Positions 54,917-62,878 of a stretch of 64,000 nt of DNA are shown here, one piece after another. Location: NCBI RefSeq assembly GCF_000620705.1, contig NZ_KK211166.1, positions 669,117 through 733,116 on the forward strand, in the 5' to 3' direction. This DNA is from Nocardioides sp. URHA0020. Lineage in GTDB: Bacteria; Actinomycetota; Actinomycetes; Propionibacteriales; Nocardioidaceae. The notes below the pieces were generated by a model. That model saw nothing but the letters and a program-made list of their open reading frames with translations, had not been told where the DNA came from and did not search any database. Made by a program: the position numbers and the translations under genes. How positions within the stretch are numbered: position 1 is the stretch's first letter; every line of letters starts with the position of its first letter.

Positions 54917-55678
54917 ATGCCGTACGCCGAGCTCGTCGCCACCCTCCGCTCGGCCGGGTGCGTCTTCGCCGAGGACGAGGCCCGCGTGCTGACCGAGGCG
55001 GCTCGTGACGACGCCGAGCTGGCGGCGATGCTCGCGAGACGGGTCGCGGGCGAGCCGCTGGAGCTGGTGGTCGGGTTCGCGGCGTTCTGCGGGCTCCGGA
55101 TCGCGGTCGCGCCGGGGGTCTTCGTGCCGCGACAGCGCTCGGCGGCCCTGGTCCGAGCGGCCGCTGCCGGGCTCTCCTCCGGCGAGGTCGCCGTCGACCT
55201 GTGCTGCGGCACCGGCGCTCTGGGCGCGGCGCTGCTGGCCGCCGTACCCGGGCTCGAGGTGTACGCCGCGGACGTCGACCCGGACGCGGTCGCCTGCGCG
55301 CGGCGCAACCTGCCCGCGGAGCGGGTCTTCCTGGGGGACCTCTACTCGGCCCTGCCCGACGGGCTGCGCGGACGCGTCTGCGTGCTGGTGGTCAACGCGC
55401 CGTACGTGCCGACCGACGACATCGCCCTGATGCCGCCGGAGGCTCGCGACCACGAGCACCGCGTCGCGCTCGACGGTGGGACTGACGGGCTCGACGTGCA
55501 GCGCGGGGTCGTTGCCGGAGCGACCGACTGGCTGGCACCGGGCGGGCGGCTGCTCATCGAGACCAGCGCCGCGCAGTCGTCCCGGACCGCCGGGCTGATG
55601 ACCGCCGCCGGCCTGGCCGCCGAGGTCGTGCGCGACGAGGACGTCGACGGCACCGTGGTGGTCGGGACGCTGCGCTGA
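54917..55678 (+). CDS. HemK/PrmC-like N5-glutamine methyltransferase
   Basis: 253 residues from ATG 54917. SAM-binding motif VAVDLCCGTGALGAALLAAV around residues 95-115 and VYAADVDPDAVACARRN after it. The catalytic motif, usually NPPY, is NAPYVP here, as in a side branch annotated as putative glutamine methyltransferases. FVPRQRSAALVRAAAAGL precedes the core. It is probably not the main release-factor enzyme. Its last codons (VVGTLR and stop) are copied in the tandem repeat that follows. Confidence 0.82.
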   Translation: MPYAELVATLRSAGCVFAEDEARVLTEAARDDAELAAMLARRVAGEPLELVVGFAAFCGLRIAVAPGVFVPRQRSAALVRAAAAGLSSGEVAVDLCCGTGALGAALLAAVPGLEVYAADVDPDAVACARRNLPAERVFLGDLYSALPDGLRGRVCVLVVNAPYVPTDDIALMPPEARDHEHRVALDGGTDGLDVQRGVVAGATDWLAPGGRLLIETSAAQSSRTAGLMTAAGLAAEVVRDEDVDGTVVVGTLR

Positions 55679-55918
55679 GGGTCGACCGAGGGTGGTTTCG
55701 AGGCTCGCTCCGCTCGCACCTCAACCACCGTGGTCGGGACGCTGCGCTGAGGGTCGACCGAGGGTGGTTTCGAGGCTCGCTCCGCTCGCACCTCAACCAC
55801 CGTGGTCGGGACGCTGCGCTGAGGGTGGTTCCGAGGCTCGCTCCGCTCGCACCTCAACCACCGTGGTCGGTGGTTGAGGTGCGAAGGCGCCCTGGCGCCT
55901 GAGCCTCGAAACCACCCG
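55658..55918. repeat. 72-bp tandem repeats containing the methyltransferase 3' end
   Basis: GTGGTCGGGACGCTGCGCTG recurs at 55658, 55730 and 55802 (period 72), and GTGGTCGG again at 55863 after a unit shortened to 61. Each unit contains GGTGGTTTCGAGGCTCGCTC followed by CGCACCTCAACCACC, a hairpin. The last unit ends in GGTGGTTGAGGTGCGA...GAGCCTCGAAACCACC, shared with the array at 10.9-11.6 kb. No gene lies in these 247 bases. Confidence 0.88.
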
Positions 55919-55925
55919 CACGGAC

Positions 55926-56780
<855 letters not shown>

Positions 56781-56854
56781 GACAACCTCACAGTTCAGGG
56801 GTGGTGCGGACGTCCACTGGAACGACCCCACCGGGCCACGCCTTCCCGATCGGG

Positions 56855-56896
56855 GGTACCCACTTCAAAGTGGGGTACCCACCTCCAGGTGAGTAC
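56855..56896. promoter_or_regulatory. Tandem HxlR-type operators
   Basis: Two imperfect dyads overlap end to end: GGTACCCACTT-CA-AAGTGGGGTACC (56855-56879) and GTACCCACCT-CC-AGGTGAGTAC (56875-56896). They lie in the divergent gap just before the HxlR start. Confidence 0.65.
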
Positions 56897-56905
56897 CCTG
56901 GCCCC

Positions 56906-57238
56906 ATGAGTGCCGCCCGCGAGCTCCAGCTCGACACCGCCTGTCCGGACACCCGCGCGCTGGTCGAGCACGTCACCAGCAAGTGGGGCGTGCTGGTGCT
57001 GCTCGCGCTCGACGGTCGGACGCTGCGCTGGAGCGAGCTCAAGCGCGAGATCGCCGGGGTCAGCGAGAAGATGCTGATCCAGAGCCTGCAGACCCTCGAG
57101 GCCGATGGGCTGGTGCGGCGCGAGGCGCTGCCCGTCGTACCCCCTCATGTCGAGTACTCGCTCACGCCCGCCGGTGACGACGCGGTCGCGCTGCTCGCCC
57201 CCCTGGTGCACTGGGCGTCCCAGCGGGTGCGCGCTTGA
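56906..57238 (+). CDS. HxlR family transcriptional regulator
   Basis: 110 residues from ATG 56906. Winged-helix HxlR signatures: CPDTRALVEHVTSKWGVLVL with the family's N-terminal Cys, LRWSELKREIAGVSEKMLIQ, LQTLEADGLVRREALPVVPP and VEYSLTPAGDDAVALLAPLV. Many members sense quinones or electrophiles through that Cys, which fits the divergent quinone-oxidoreductase-like gene. Tandem dyads upstream suggest autoregulation. The stop overlaps the TTG of the MBL gene. Confidence 0.93.
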   Translation: MSAARELQLDTACPDTRALVEHVTSKWGVLVLLALDGRTLRWSELKREIAGVSEKMLIQSLQTLEADGLVRREALPVVPPHVEYSLTPAGDDAVALLAPLVHWASQRVRA

Positions 57239-58002
57239 CCAGCGACCTCGCCCTCACCTGGTGGGGCCACGCATCGGCGACCGTCACGCTCGGCGGGGCC
57301 CGGGTCGCGGTCGACCCGCTGCTCAGCGACCGGCTCTTCCACCTGCGCCGCTACGCCGCCCACCCGACGGACGAGGCGACCGAGGCGGACGTCGTCCTGA
57401 TCTCGCACCTGCACCACGACCACCTGCACCTGCCCTCGCTGCGACGGTTCGGCCGCGACGTCCCGATCGTGGTGCCACGCGGCGGCGAGTCGCTGCTCCG
57501 GCGCCTGGGCGCCGAGCGGGTGCTGCCGGCGGATCCGAGTGACGTGCTCGAGGTCGGCGGTACGACGATCCGCGTGCTCGCCGCCACCCACGACGGCGGT
57601 CGTGGCCCGCACACGAAGGTCACCGGCCCGCCCCTCGGCTTCCGGGTGGACGCCGCCGGCCGCTCCCTCTGGTTCCCCGGCGACACCGAGCTGCGCGAGG
57701 ACATGTACGACGTGGGCCGGGTCGACCTGGCCCTCATCCCCGTGGGCGGCTGGGGGCCGACGCTCGAGGACGGGCACATGGACCCGGTGGCCGGCGCAGC
57801 CGCGGTCGCGCGGGTCGGCGCCGACGTCGCGGTGCCCGTCCACTGGGGCACGTTCTGGCCGATCGGGCTGCGCCGGCTCGCCCGGGCCAACCACCAGCGG
57901 CTCTTCGTCACGCCCGGGGACCGGTTCGTCTCGGCGCTCGCGGACCTCGCCCCCGGCGTACGCCCGGTCCTGGCGACGCCCGGCGTGACCCTCACCTGCT
58001 GA
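57235..58002 (+). CDS. MBL-fold hydrolase (UlaG/NAPE-PLD-like)
   Basis: 255 residues; TTG start overlaps the HxlR stop. Metal-binding motif VVLISHLHHDHLHLPSLRRF (HxHxDH). Other conserved parts are LTWWGHASATVTLGGARVAV, LWFPGDTELREDMYDVGRVD, MDPVAGAAAVARVGADVAVP and VHWGTFWPIGLRRL. This is the UlaG-like branch. Substrate unknown; the coupling to HxlR suggests a part in the same stress response. Confidence 0.86.
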   Translation: MTSDLALTWWGHASATVTLGGARVAVDPLLSDRLFHLRRYAAHPTDEATEADVVLISHLHHDHLHLPSLRRFGRDVPIVVPRGGESLLRRLGAERVLPADPSDVLEVGGTTIRVLAATHDGGRGPHTKVTGPPLGFRVDAAGRSLWFPGDTELREDMYDVGRVDLALIPVGGWGPTLEDGHMDPVAGAAAVARVGADVAVPVHWGTFWPIGLRRLARANHQRLFVTPGDRFVSALADLAPGVRPVLATPGVTLTC

Positions 58003-58096
58003 CGCGCGAGTGCCGGACCCGGCCGCGCTCTGTCACGGCGCCCCGGGTCGTGGGCCGACGTCCGGGCGGATGCCGCGGGCCAGTACCGTCGCGGTT

Positions 58097-58597
58097 GTGA
58101 CCACTGCTTACCCGTCGTACGACGAGCTCGTCGCCCTGCCCTCCTACGCACCGCAGGCCGTGCCGACGGCGTTCGAGGACATCAACGGCCACCTCAACAT
58201 CCGGCACTACGTCGGCATCGCGAGCGAGGGCCTCGACGAGTCGCTGCTCGAGGTCGGCATCGCCCAGAACTGGCCGACGGTCGCCGGGCACGGCGTCTTC
58301 ACCGCCGAGCACCACATGACGTACCTCTCCGAGCTGCGCACCGGCGACCGCATCTCGGTGCGGGTCCGGCTGGTGGGCCGCTCGGCGCGCGCCGCCCACG
58401 TCGTCGCCTACCTCCTCGACGACAGCCACCAGAAGGTCAGCTACGTGATGGAGGAGATCTTCCTCCACATCGACATGGCCAGCCGGCGCACCGCGGACTG
58501 GCCCGACGACGTCGCCGCCGCCCTCGACAAGCGCGCTGCCGCCGACGCCGAGCTCGCCTGGCAGCCGACGTTGTCCGGCTCGATGGCCCTGCGCTGA
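58097..58597 (+). CDS. Hotdog-fold acyl-CoA thioesterase-like protein
   Basis: 166 residues from GTG 58097. TACCGT, a TANNNT box, lies seven bases upstream, so a leaderless transcript is plausible. Thioesterase features: AFEDINGHLNIRHYVGIASE (Asp and Asn of the 4HBT type), GHGVFTAEHHMTYLSELRTG and RVRLVGRSARAAHVVAYLLD. Likely hydrolyses acyl thioesters. It is followed after four bases by a small gene. Confidence 0.82.
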   Translation: MTTAYPSYDELVALPSYAPQAVPTAFEDINGHLNIRHYVGIASEGLDESLLEVGIAQNWPTVAGHGVFTAEHHMTYLSELRTGDRISVRVRLVGRSARAAHVVAYLLDDSHQKVSYVMEEIFLHIDMASRRTADWPDDVAAALDKRAAADAELAWQPTLSGSMALR

Positions 58598-58601
58598 GTC
58601 G

Positions 58602-59009
58602 TTGCTCCCGACCGACCTGCTCGGCACCTGGGCCCTGACCCGGGTGGTCGACGACCACAGAGCGGGCGAGCGACACGACGTGGTCGGCACCGCCGAGCTC
58701 ACCGCGGTGTCGCCCGACCGGGTGCGCTGGACCGAGAGCGGCACGATGACCTGGCCCGGCCACGCGGTGCCGGTCAGCCGCACCCTGTACGTCGTACGCG
58801 AGGACGACTGGTGGGTGCAGTTCGAGGACGGCCGGCCCTTCCACCCCTGGACGGTCGGTCGGCAGGTCGACCACCCGTGCGCGCCGGACCACTACCGCGG
58901 CCTCATCGAGGTCGACGCGGGGCCGGCGCTGACGTGGACGGCGACCTGGGACGCGATCGGGCCCGAGAAGGACTACCGGATGGTCACCGTGCACTCCGGG
59001 CGCTGTTGA
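58602..59009 (+). CDS. Small beta-rich hypothetical (DUF6314-like)
   Basis: 135 residues, TTG start, four bases after the thioesterase stop and without a clear ribosome site. The text DLLGTWALTRVVDDHRAGER, VPVSRTLYVVREDDWWVQFE, HPWTVGRQVDHPCAPDHYRG and LTWTATWDAIGPEKDYRMVT suggests a lipocalin-like beta barrel as in DUF6314 proteins. Assignment is from general resemblance. Confidence 0.6.
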   Translation: MLPTDLLGTWALTRVVDDHRAGERHDVVGTAELTAVSPDRVRWTESGTMTWPGHAVPVSRTLYVVREDDWWVQFEDGRPFHPWTVGRQVDHPCAPDHYRGLIEVDAGPALTWTATWDAIGPEKDYRMVTVHSGRC

Positions 59010-59016
59010 ACGCCGT

Positions 59017-59502
59017 TCAACGCCAGCCGGTGCCGTGCCGGTGCCACCACACGGCCGCCTGGGCGCGGCTGGTGACGCCGATCTTGCGGTACGCCGAGCG
59101 CACGTAGGTCTTCACCGAGTTGATGCTGACGTAGACCCGGTCGGCGATCTCCTGGTTGGTCAGGCCCTGCCCGATCAGGACCAGCATCTGCACCTCGCGG
59201 GAGCTCAGCCCGAGGGGGTGGCCGGGACCCGCCTGCCGACCCGCGGCCGCCGACTCGACCAGCGACACGAGCTGCTCGACGCCGAGCCGGAGCGGCACCC
59301 ACCCGACGGCGCCGGTACGACGCAGCACCGTCTCGGCGTCCTCGCTCTCCCCGTCGGCGTCGTACAGCACGACGTCGACCGCCTTGGCCGTCTCGTCGAC
59401 CACGACGACCCGGTGCGCCTGCTCCGAGAGCATCCGGCGGAGCCCCTGCGTGACGGCGTTGTCGGGACTGGCGATGGCCAGCCGCACAGGGGCCCCGGGC
59501 AT
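59017..59502 (-). CDS. LuxR-type response-regulator-like protein
   Basis: 161 residues from ATG 59502 with GGAGG nine bases upstream. The N-terminal ~95 residues resemble a receiver (VRLAIASPDNAVTQGLRRML), but the phosphoacceptor region is VDVVLYDADGESED and the acidic pocket looks incomplete, so it may not be phosphorylated. The C-terminal LuxR helix-turn-helix is clear: LSSREVQMLVLIGQGLTNQE, IADRVYVSINSVKTYVRSAY and RKIGVTSRAQAAVW. No kinase is adjacent. Convergent with the small gene before it. Confidence 0.87.
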   Translation of the reverse strand: MPGAPVRLAIASPDNAVTQGLRRMLSEQAHRVVVVDETAKAVDVVLYDADGESEDAETVLRRTGAVGWVPLRLGVEQLVSLVESAAAGRQAGPGHPLGLSSREVQMLVLIGQGLTNQEIADRVYVSINSVKTYVRSAYRKIGVTSRAQAAVWWHRHGTGWR

Positions 59503-59582
59503 GGTCCGATCCTCCCGAGGAGCCCCGGGTGTCAGCCACCGGGACTCACCACCCAAAGGGGTGAAAATTCAGCCACCGTGCA

Positions 59583-59621
59583 CGAGAGCCCCTCCTCCGC
59601 GGTCGCGGAGAGGGGCTCTCG
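59583..59621 (-). terminator. Strong long hairpin
   Basis: CGAGAGCCCCT pairs with AGGGGCTCTCG (59583-59593 with 59611-59621), and the inside continues as CTCCGCG/CGCGGAG. It lies between the 59-residue gene and the LuxR gene on the minus strand, so it probably ends the small transcript. Confidence 0.65.
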
Positions 59622-59628
59622 AGGTGGT

Positions 59629-59708
59629 ACTTCTCGGCCTCTCCCGTCACTTCTCGGCCGTTGCAACGCCCGAGAAGTGCGGCAATCCCCGGTGAACCGG
59701 GGATTCCC
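59629..59708 (+). repeat. Palindromic element copy E
   Basis: Half-site ACTTCTCGGCCTCTCCCGT, P1 (59648-59679, CACTTCTC...CGTTGCAACG...GAGAAGTG) and P2 (59681-59708, AATCCCCGG-TGAA-CCGGGGATT, the most perfect P2 in the window). Same order as copies A, B and D. Confidence 0.85.
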
Positions 59709-59767
59709 GCACTCGGGATCCCCGGCTGGAGATGCCCGGCACCGGCGGTCCCCGCACGGGGGCCCGA

Positions 59768-59947
59768 TCACGCCGCGCGACTGAGCTCGCGCTCGGCCGG
59801 GCCGGCGACGGTGACGAGGTCGTGGGCGGTCGTCGTGCGCCCGGAGTCGCGCAGGGCGACGACGACGGCGGCGACCGCCGCGCTGGCGACGAGGGCCGCG
59901 AACACGACGAAGGCGTATCCGAAGGCGACGAGGGTGGTGTCGATCAT
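59768..59947 (-). CDS. Small single-span membrane protein (59 aa)
   Basis: ATG 59947 has AGGAGAA six bases upstream, and the stop is TGA at 59768-59770. The product begins MIDTTLVAFGYAFVVFAALV, continues with a hydrophobic Ala/Val run to about residue 31, and ends in a hydrophilic tail (LRDSGRTTTAHDLVTVAGPA, ERELSRAA). A strong hairpin follows downstream. Good ribosome site and codon use support a real gene; function unknown. Confidence 0.6.
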   Translation of the reverse strand: MIDTTLVAFGYAFVVFAALVASAAVAAVVVALRDSGRTTTAHDLVTVAGPAERELSRAA

Positions 59948-60042
59948 GGCTGTTCTCCTGGGTCGGCGGGCCGGGGGTGGTGGCCCGTGGTGGGTGGTGC
60001 CGGGGTGTTCCCGGCAGGCACCACCGTGCCGCGGTGTCCTTG

Positions 60043-60122
60043 GGGCCGACTGGGAGCCGACTGGGAAGCCGACCGCAGCCGACCGGGCCCCTGACCGCGC
60101 AGCCGACCGCGAAGCCGACCGG
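60043..60122. repeat. Degenerate GCCGAC tandem units
   Basis: About seven units of 10-13 bases with a GCCGACYG core (for example GAGCCGACTGG, GAAGCCGACCGC, CAGCCGACCGC). They lie in the 432-base stretch between the small membrane protein and the thioesterase; apart from the TetR-like fragment, nothing else was identified there. Confidence 0.6.
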
Positions 60123-60254
60123 ACCGAGGCATCGAGCCTCTATGCTCTGGCGCACGACGACGGACGGAGGCGTCGTACCGCCTCGCCGAGGTGGGCACCG
60201 GCTCCACCGCCTGGGGGCGCTCCTCTCCCCGGCCGGCCCGACCTCGGCGACCTG

Positions 60255-60383
60255 ATGTTCGCGGCGCTGCGCGGCCTCGCGCTCGACCAGATGATCCTGG
60301 TCCGCGAGATCGACAGCCGCCGCGAGCGGGCGCTGCTGGTCGACGTCCTCACCCACCACCTCACCGACAGGAGCACCCCGTGA
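60255..60383 (+). pseudogene. C-terminal fragment of a TetR-like regulator
   Basis: The frame ending at 60383 reads MFAALRGLALDQMILVREID and then RRERALLVDVLTHHL, much like the last helices of TetR family regulators. It overlaps the next gene by GTGA, the junction expected for an intact operon gene. No TetR helix-turn-helix is present upstream; the preceding DNA is low-complexity repeat. It looks like the remnant of a deleted regulator, or a 42-residue product of unknown use. Confidence 0.4.
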
Positions 60384-61027
60384 GCGACTTCGGCGGGTTC
60401 GTGCACGACGAGATCCCCAACCACGAGGTGGACCGCATCGAGGCGGCGTACGCGCCGCTGACGGCCGCGGTGCGCGAGCTCGTCGACGCCACGATCCGGA
60501 CCACGGTCTCGCCCGAGGAGGCCGGCCTGGCGCTCGCCGAGGTCGAGGCGGTGGTGGCGCGGCTGCGCAAGGAGCAGCTGCCCGGACCGGCCGGGGTGCG
60601 GTTCAACTCCGAGGGTCGCGGGTGGAACTGGGGCAACGCCGCGGTCGGCCTGCGCAACGCCATCGCGCCGCCGCTGGAGATCACCCACGTGCGCTCCGGG
60701 CTCTCCCACGCCTCGGCCGACCTCGGCGCGGCCTACGAAGGACCCCCGGGACTCGTCCACGGCGGCGTGACCGCACTGCTGCTCGACCACCTGATGGGCG
60801 AGACCGCCGCGGCCGCCTTCACCCGGATCACCTTCACCGGGACGCTCACGCTGGTCTACCGCCGGGGCACTCCCCTCGGCCCGGTGCGCCTCGACGCGCG
60901 CATCGACCGCGAGGAGGGTCGCAAGGTCTGGGTGGTGGCCTCGATCGGCGACGCCGAGGGCCCCACCGTCGAGGCCGAGGGCCTCTTCATCATCCCGAGG
61001 TGGGCGGTCCCGGAGGAGCAGTCATGA
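60380..61027 (+). CDS. PaaI-type hotdog thioesterase
   Basis: 215 residues from GTG 60380. The hotdog core is EGPPGLVHGGVTALLLDHLM, with the HGG motif, followed by FTRITFTGTLTLVYRRGTPL and DREEGRKVWVVASIGDAEGP. The N-terminal ~100 residues (VDRIEAAYAPLTAAVRELVD and so on) are a helical extension common in actinobacterial members. It would hydrolyse acyl- or aryl-CoA thioesters. Convergent with the monooxygenase, overlapping by six bases. Confidence 0.87.
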   Translation: MSDFGGFVHDEIPNHEVDRIEAAYAPLTAAVRELVDATIRTTVSPEEAGLALAEVEAVVARLRKEQLPGPAGVRFNSEGRGWNWGNAAVGLRNAIAPPLEITHVRSGLSHASADLGAAYEGPPGLVHGGVTALLLDHLMGETAAAAFTRITFTGTLTLVYRRGTPLGPVRLDARIDREEGRKVWVVASIGDAEGPTVEAEGLFIIPRWAVPEEQS

Positions 61028-62242
61028 CCGACCCAGCCAGCCGGCGAGGTGATCCACCACCTCACGGGCGTCGTCCTCGATGCCGTGGATGAAGGTCGAC
61101 TTGCGGCGCCGCAGCACCGGCAGTCCCAGCGCGTAGAGCCCCGGGCTGTCCACGACTCCGCCGTCGTGGCGCAGCTGGCCCTTGCCGTCGACGACGGGCA
61201 CGTCGAGCCAGGAGTAGTCGGGTCGGTAGCCGGTCGCCCAGACGACGGTGCCGATCTCCCCGCTGGTGAGGTCGAGCTGCAGGCGGCTGGTGGCCGGGGC
61301 CCGGGTCGGCTCCGGCCGCTCGCCCGTGGCGCCGTCCGCCGCCCACGCGTCGAAGCCGTCGAGCAGGCGCTGCTGCTTGAGGTCCGCGAGCGCGAAGACG
61401 TTGCGCAGCCCGCCGGAGAAGAGTGCGGTGCCGTCGCGGAGCGCCGACCAGCGACCGACGAGGTCGACGCCCAGGTCGGTGAGCGCGTTGAGGTCGAGGG
61501 TCGCGCGCTCGGGGGTGCCGACGAGCTGGGGCGAGGGCAGCCTGCGGGCCCGGACGAGGTCGTCGACCTCGTCGTACCTCTGGCCCCAGATGCCCGACTC
61601 CTCCATCCACCAGAGCACGTCGCGGCCTTGGTAGGTGCGCGGCATCCGGGTGTGCTCGCCCACCGACAAGGTGACCGGCCGCCCCGAGCGCCGGATCTCG
61701 GAGGCGAGCTGGACGCCGGTCGCGGACGCGCCCACGACCAGCACGCCGCCCTCGGCGAGCCGGTCGGGGCTGCGGTAGTCGAACGCCGTGACCTGCTCGA
61801 CCGAGGCGGGCAGGCCGGCCGCCAGGCCGGGCACCGACGGTCGGTTGCAGGCACCGGTCGCGAGCACCACGGATCCCGCGCGGATCGCGCCCTGGTCCGT
61901 GGCGACGTCGTAGCCGGCCTCGGTACGGCGTACCGAGGTCACCGTGACGCCGGTGCGGACCGGGGCCTGTGACCCGACCGCGAAGTCCGCGATGAAGTCG
62001 CCCACCTCGGTGGCCGACATGTAGCCGTCGGGGTCGGCTCCGGAGTACGCGTGCCCCGGCAGTCGGCTCAGCCAGTTCGGGGTGAGCAGCCGCAGGGACT
62101 CCCACCGCTCGCGGCGCCACGAGTTCGCGACCTCGCCGCGCTCGACGACGACGTGGTCGATCGAGCGCTCGGTGAGGAAGTGGCTCGCCGCCAGCCCCGC
62201 ATGGCCGGCGCCGATGACGACGGTGCTGGTGACCTCAGACAA
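61022..62242 (-). CDS. Flavin-containing monooxygenase-like oxidoreductase
   Basis: 406 residues; the only start is a TTG that overlaps the OsmC gene by eight bases. The FAD motif is TVVIGAGHAGLAASHFLTER and the NADP motif is GVLVVGASATGVQLASEI. Additional family features: SWRRERWESLRLLTPNWLSR, VVLATGACNRPSVPGLAAGL and VVWATGYRPDYSWLDVPVVD (the ATGY box). Related to group B monooxygenases that act on N, S or ketones. Translational coupling to OsmC suggests a joint role in peroxide or thiol metabolism. Confidence 0.86.
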   Translation of the reverse strand: MSEVTSTVVIGAGHAGLAASHFLTERSIDHVVVERGEVANSWRRERWESLRLLTPNWLSRLPGHAYSGADPDGYMSATEVGDFIADFAVGSQAPVRTGVTVTSVRRTEAGYDVATDQGAIRAGSVVLATGACNRPSVPGLAAGLPASVEQVTAFDYRSPDRLAEGGVLVVGASATGVQLASEIRRSGRPVTLSVGEHTRMPRTYQGRDVLWWMEESGIWGQRYDEVDDLVRARRLPSPQLVGTPERATLDLNALTDLGVDLVGRWSALRDGTALFSGGLRNVFALADLKQQRLLDGFDAWAADGATGERPEPTRAPATSRLQLDLTSGEIGTVVWATGYRPDYSWLDVPVVDGKGQLRHDGGVVDSPGLYALGLPVLRRRKSTFIHGIEDDAREVVDHLAGWLGRS

Positions 62243-62798
62243 CCTCGACGGTCACATCAGTCGGGTTGGTGAGCGCGTCGAAGACCGCCGAGCGCTTCTG
62301 CGACTGCGCCACCAGCGCCTCGATCTCCTGCTGCGACGCGTCCGCGTCAATCTTGAAGGTCACCTTGATGTCGTTGAAGCCGTTGCGGACGTCGCTGTCG
62401 GCGCCGAGGATGCCGCGGATGTCGTGGTTGCCCTCGACCGACGCCTCGACCGAGCGCAGCTGGATGCCGCGGTTCTGCGCGACCGACGCGACGCCGGCGC
62501 TCAGGCAGCTGGACAGCCCGACCAGGAGGTACTCGATCGGGGTGATGCCGTTGTCCTCCGCGGCGAAGACCGCCGGGTGGTCGGCGTCGAAGACGTGCTC
62601 GGCCGCGTGGCTCTGCTCCTCCCCGAGGCCGAAGAAGGGCTGGACCTTGACCTGGGTGTGCACGCCGTTCTGCCACTGCGACGTCGCGCGCCAGGTGAAC
62701 TGCGCGGCCTCGGGGGCGCCCTTGAGCACCTCGCGCGCGTCGAGCAGTGCCTGGACGTTGACGCCGTTGTCGGCGACGGGGCTCTCGGTGGTGGTCAT
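62235..62798 (-). CDS. OsmC family protein
   Basis: 187 residues. OsmC-like proteins reduce organic hydroperoxides with reactive Cys residues. Key segments: FTWRATSQWQNGVHTQVKVQ, EHVFDADHPAVFAAEDNGIT, and PIEYLLVGLSSCLSAGVASV with the conserved Cys; the second Cys expected in the Ohr/OsmC pair was not seen, so activity may differ. It diverges from metX, with a shared dyad between them. Confidence 0.9.
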   Translation of the reverse strand: MTTTESPVADNGVNVQALLDAREVLKGAPEAAQFTWRATSQWQNGVHTQVKVQPFFGLGEEQSHAAEHVFDADHPAVFAAEDNGITPIEYLLVGLSSCLSAGVASVAQNRGIQLRSVEASVEGNHDIRGILGADSDVRNGFNDIKVTFKIDADASQQEIEALVAQSQKRSAVFDALTNPTDVTVEVV

Positions 62799-62824
62799 GT
62801 CGCCACACCTCTCTGCAGTCGATT

Positions 62825-62847
62825 TTGTCTAGCGGACTTATGGACAA
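62825..62847. promoter_or_regulatory. Dyad between OsmC and metX
   Basis: TTGTCTA (62825-62831) and TGGACAA (62841-62847) form a 6/7 inverted repeat with a nine-base spacer. The right arm overlaps a likely -35 of metX; the -10 TAGCAT is at 62866-62871. Confidence 0.45.
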
Positions 62848-62878
62848 TGAAAGCAGGTACAGGTCTAGCATCGCCAGC

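Noticed and set aside
60191..60379. N-terminal extension of the PaaI-type thioesterase from GTG 60191
   Set aside because: The extension is Arg/Pro-rich shadow text; the GTG at 60380 begins family sequence and forms a GTGA junction.
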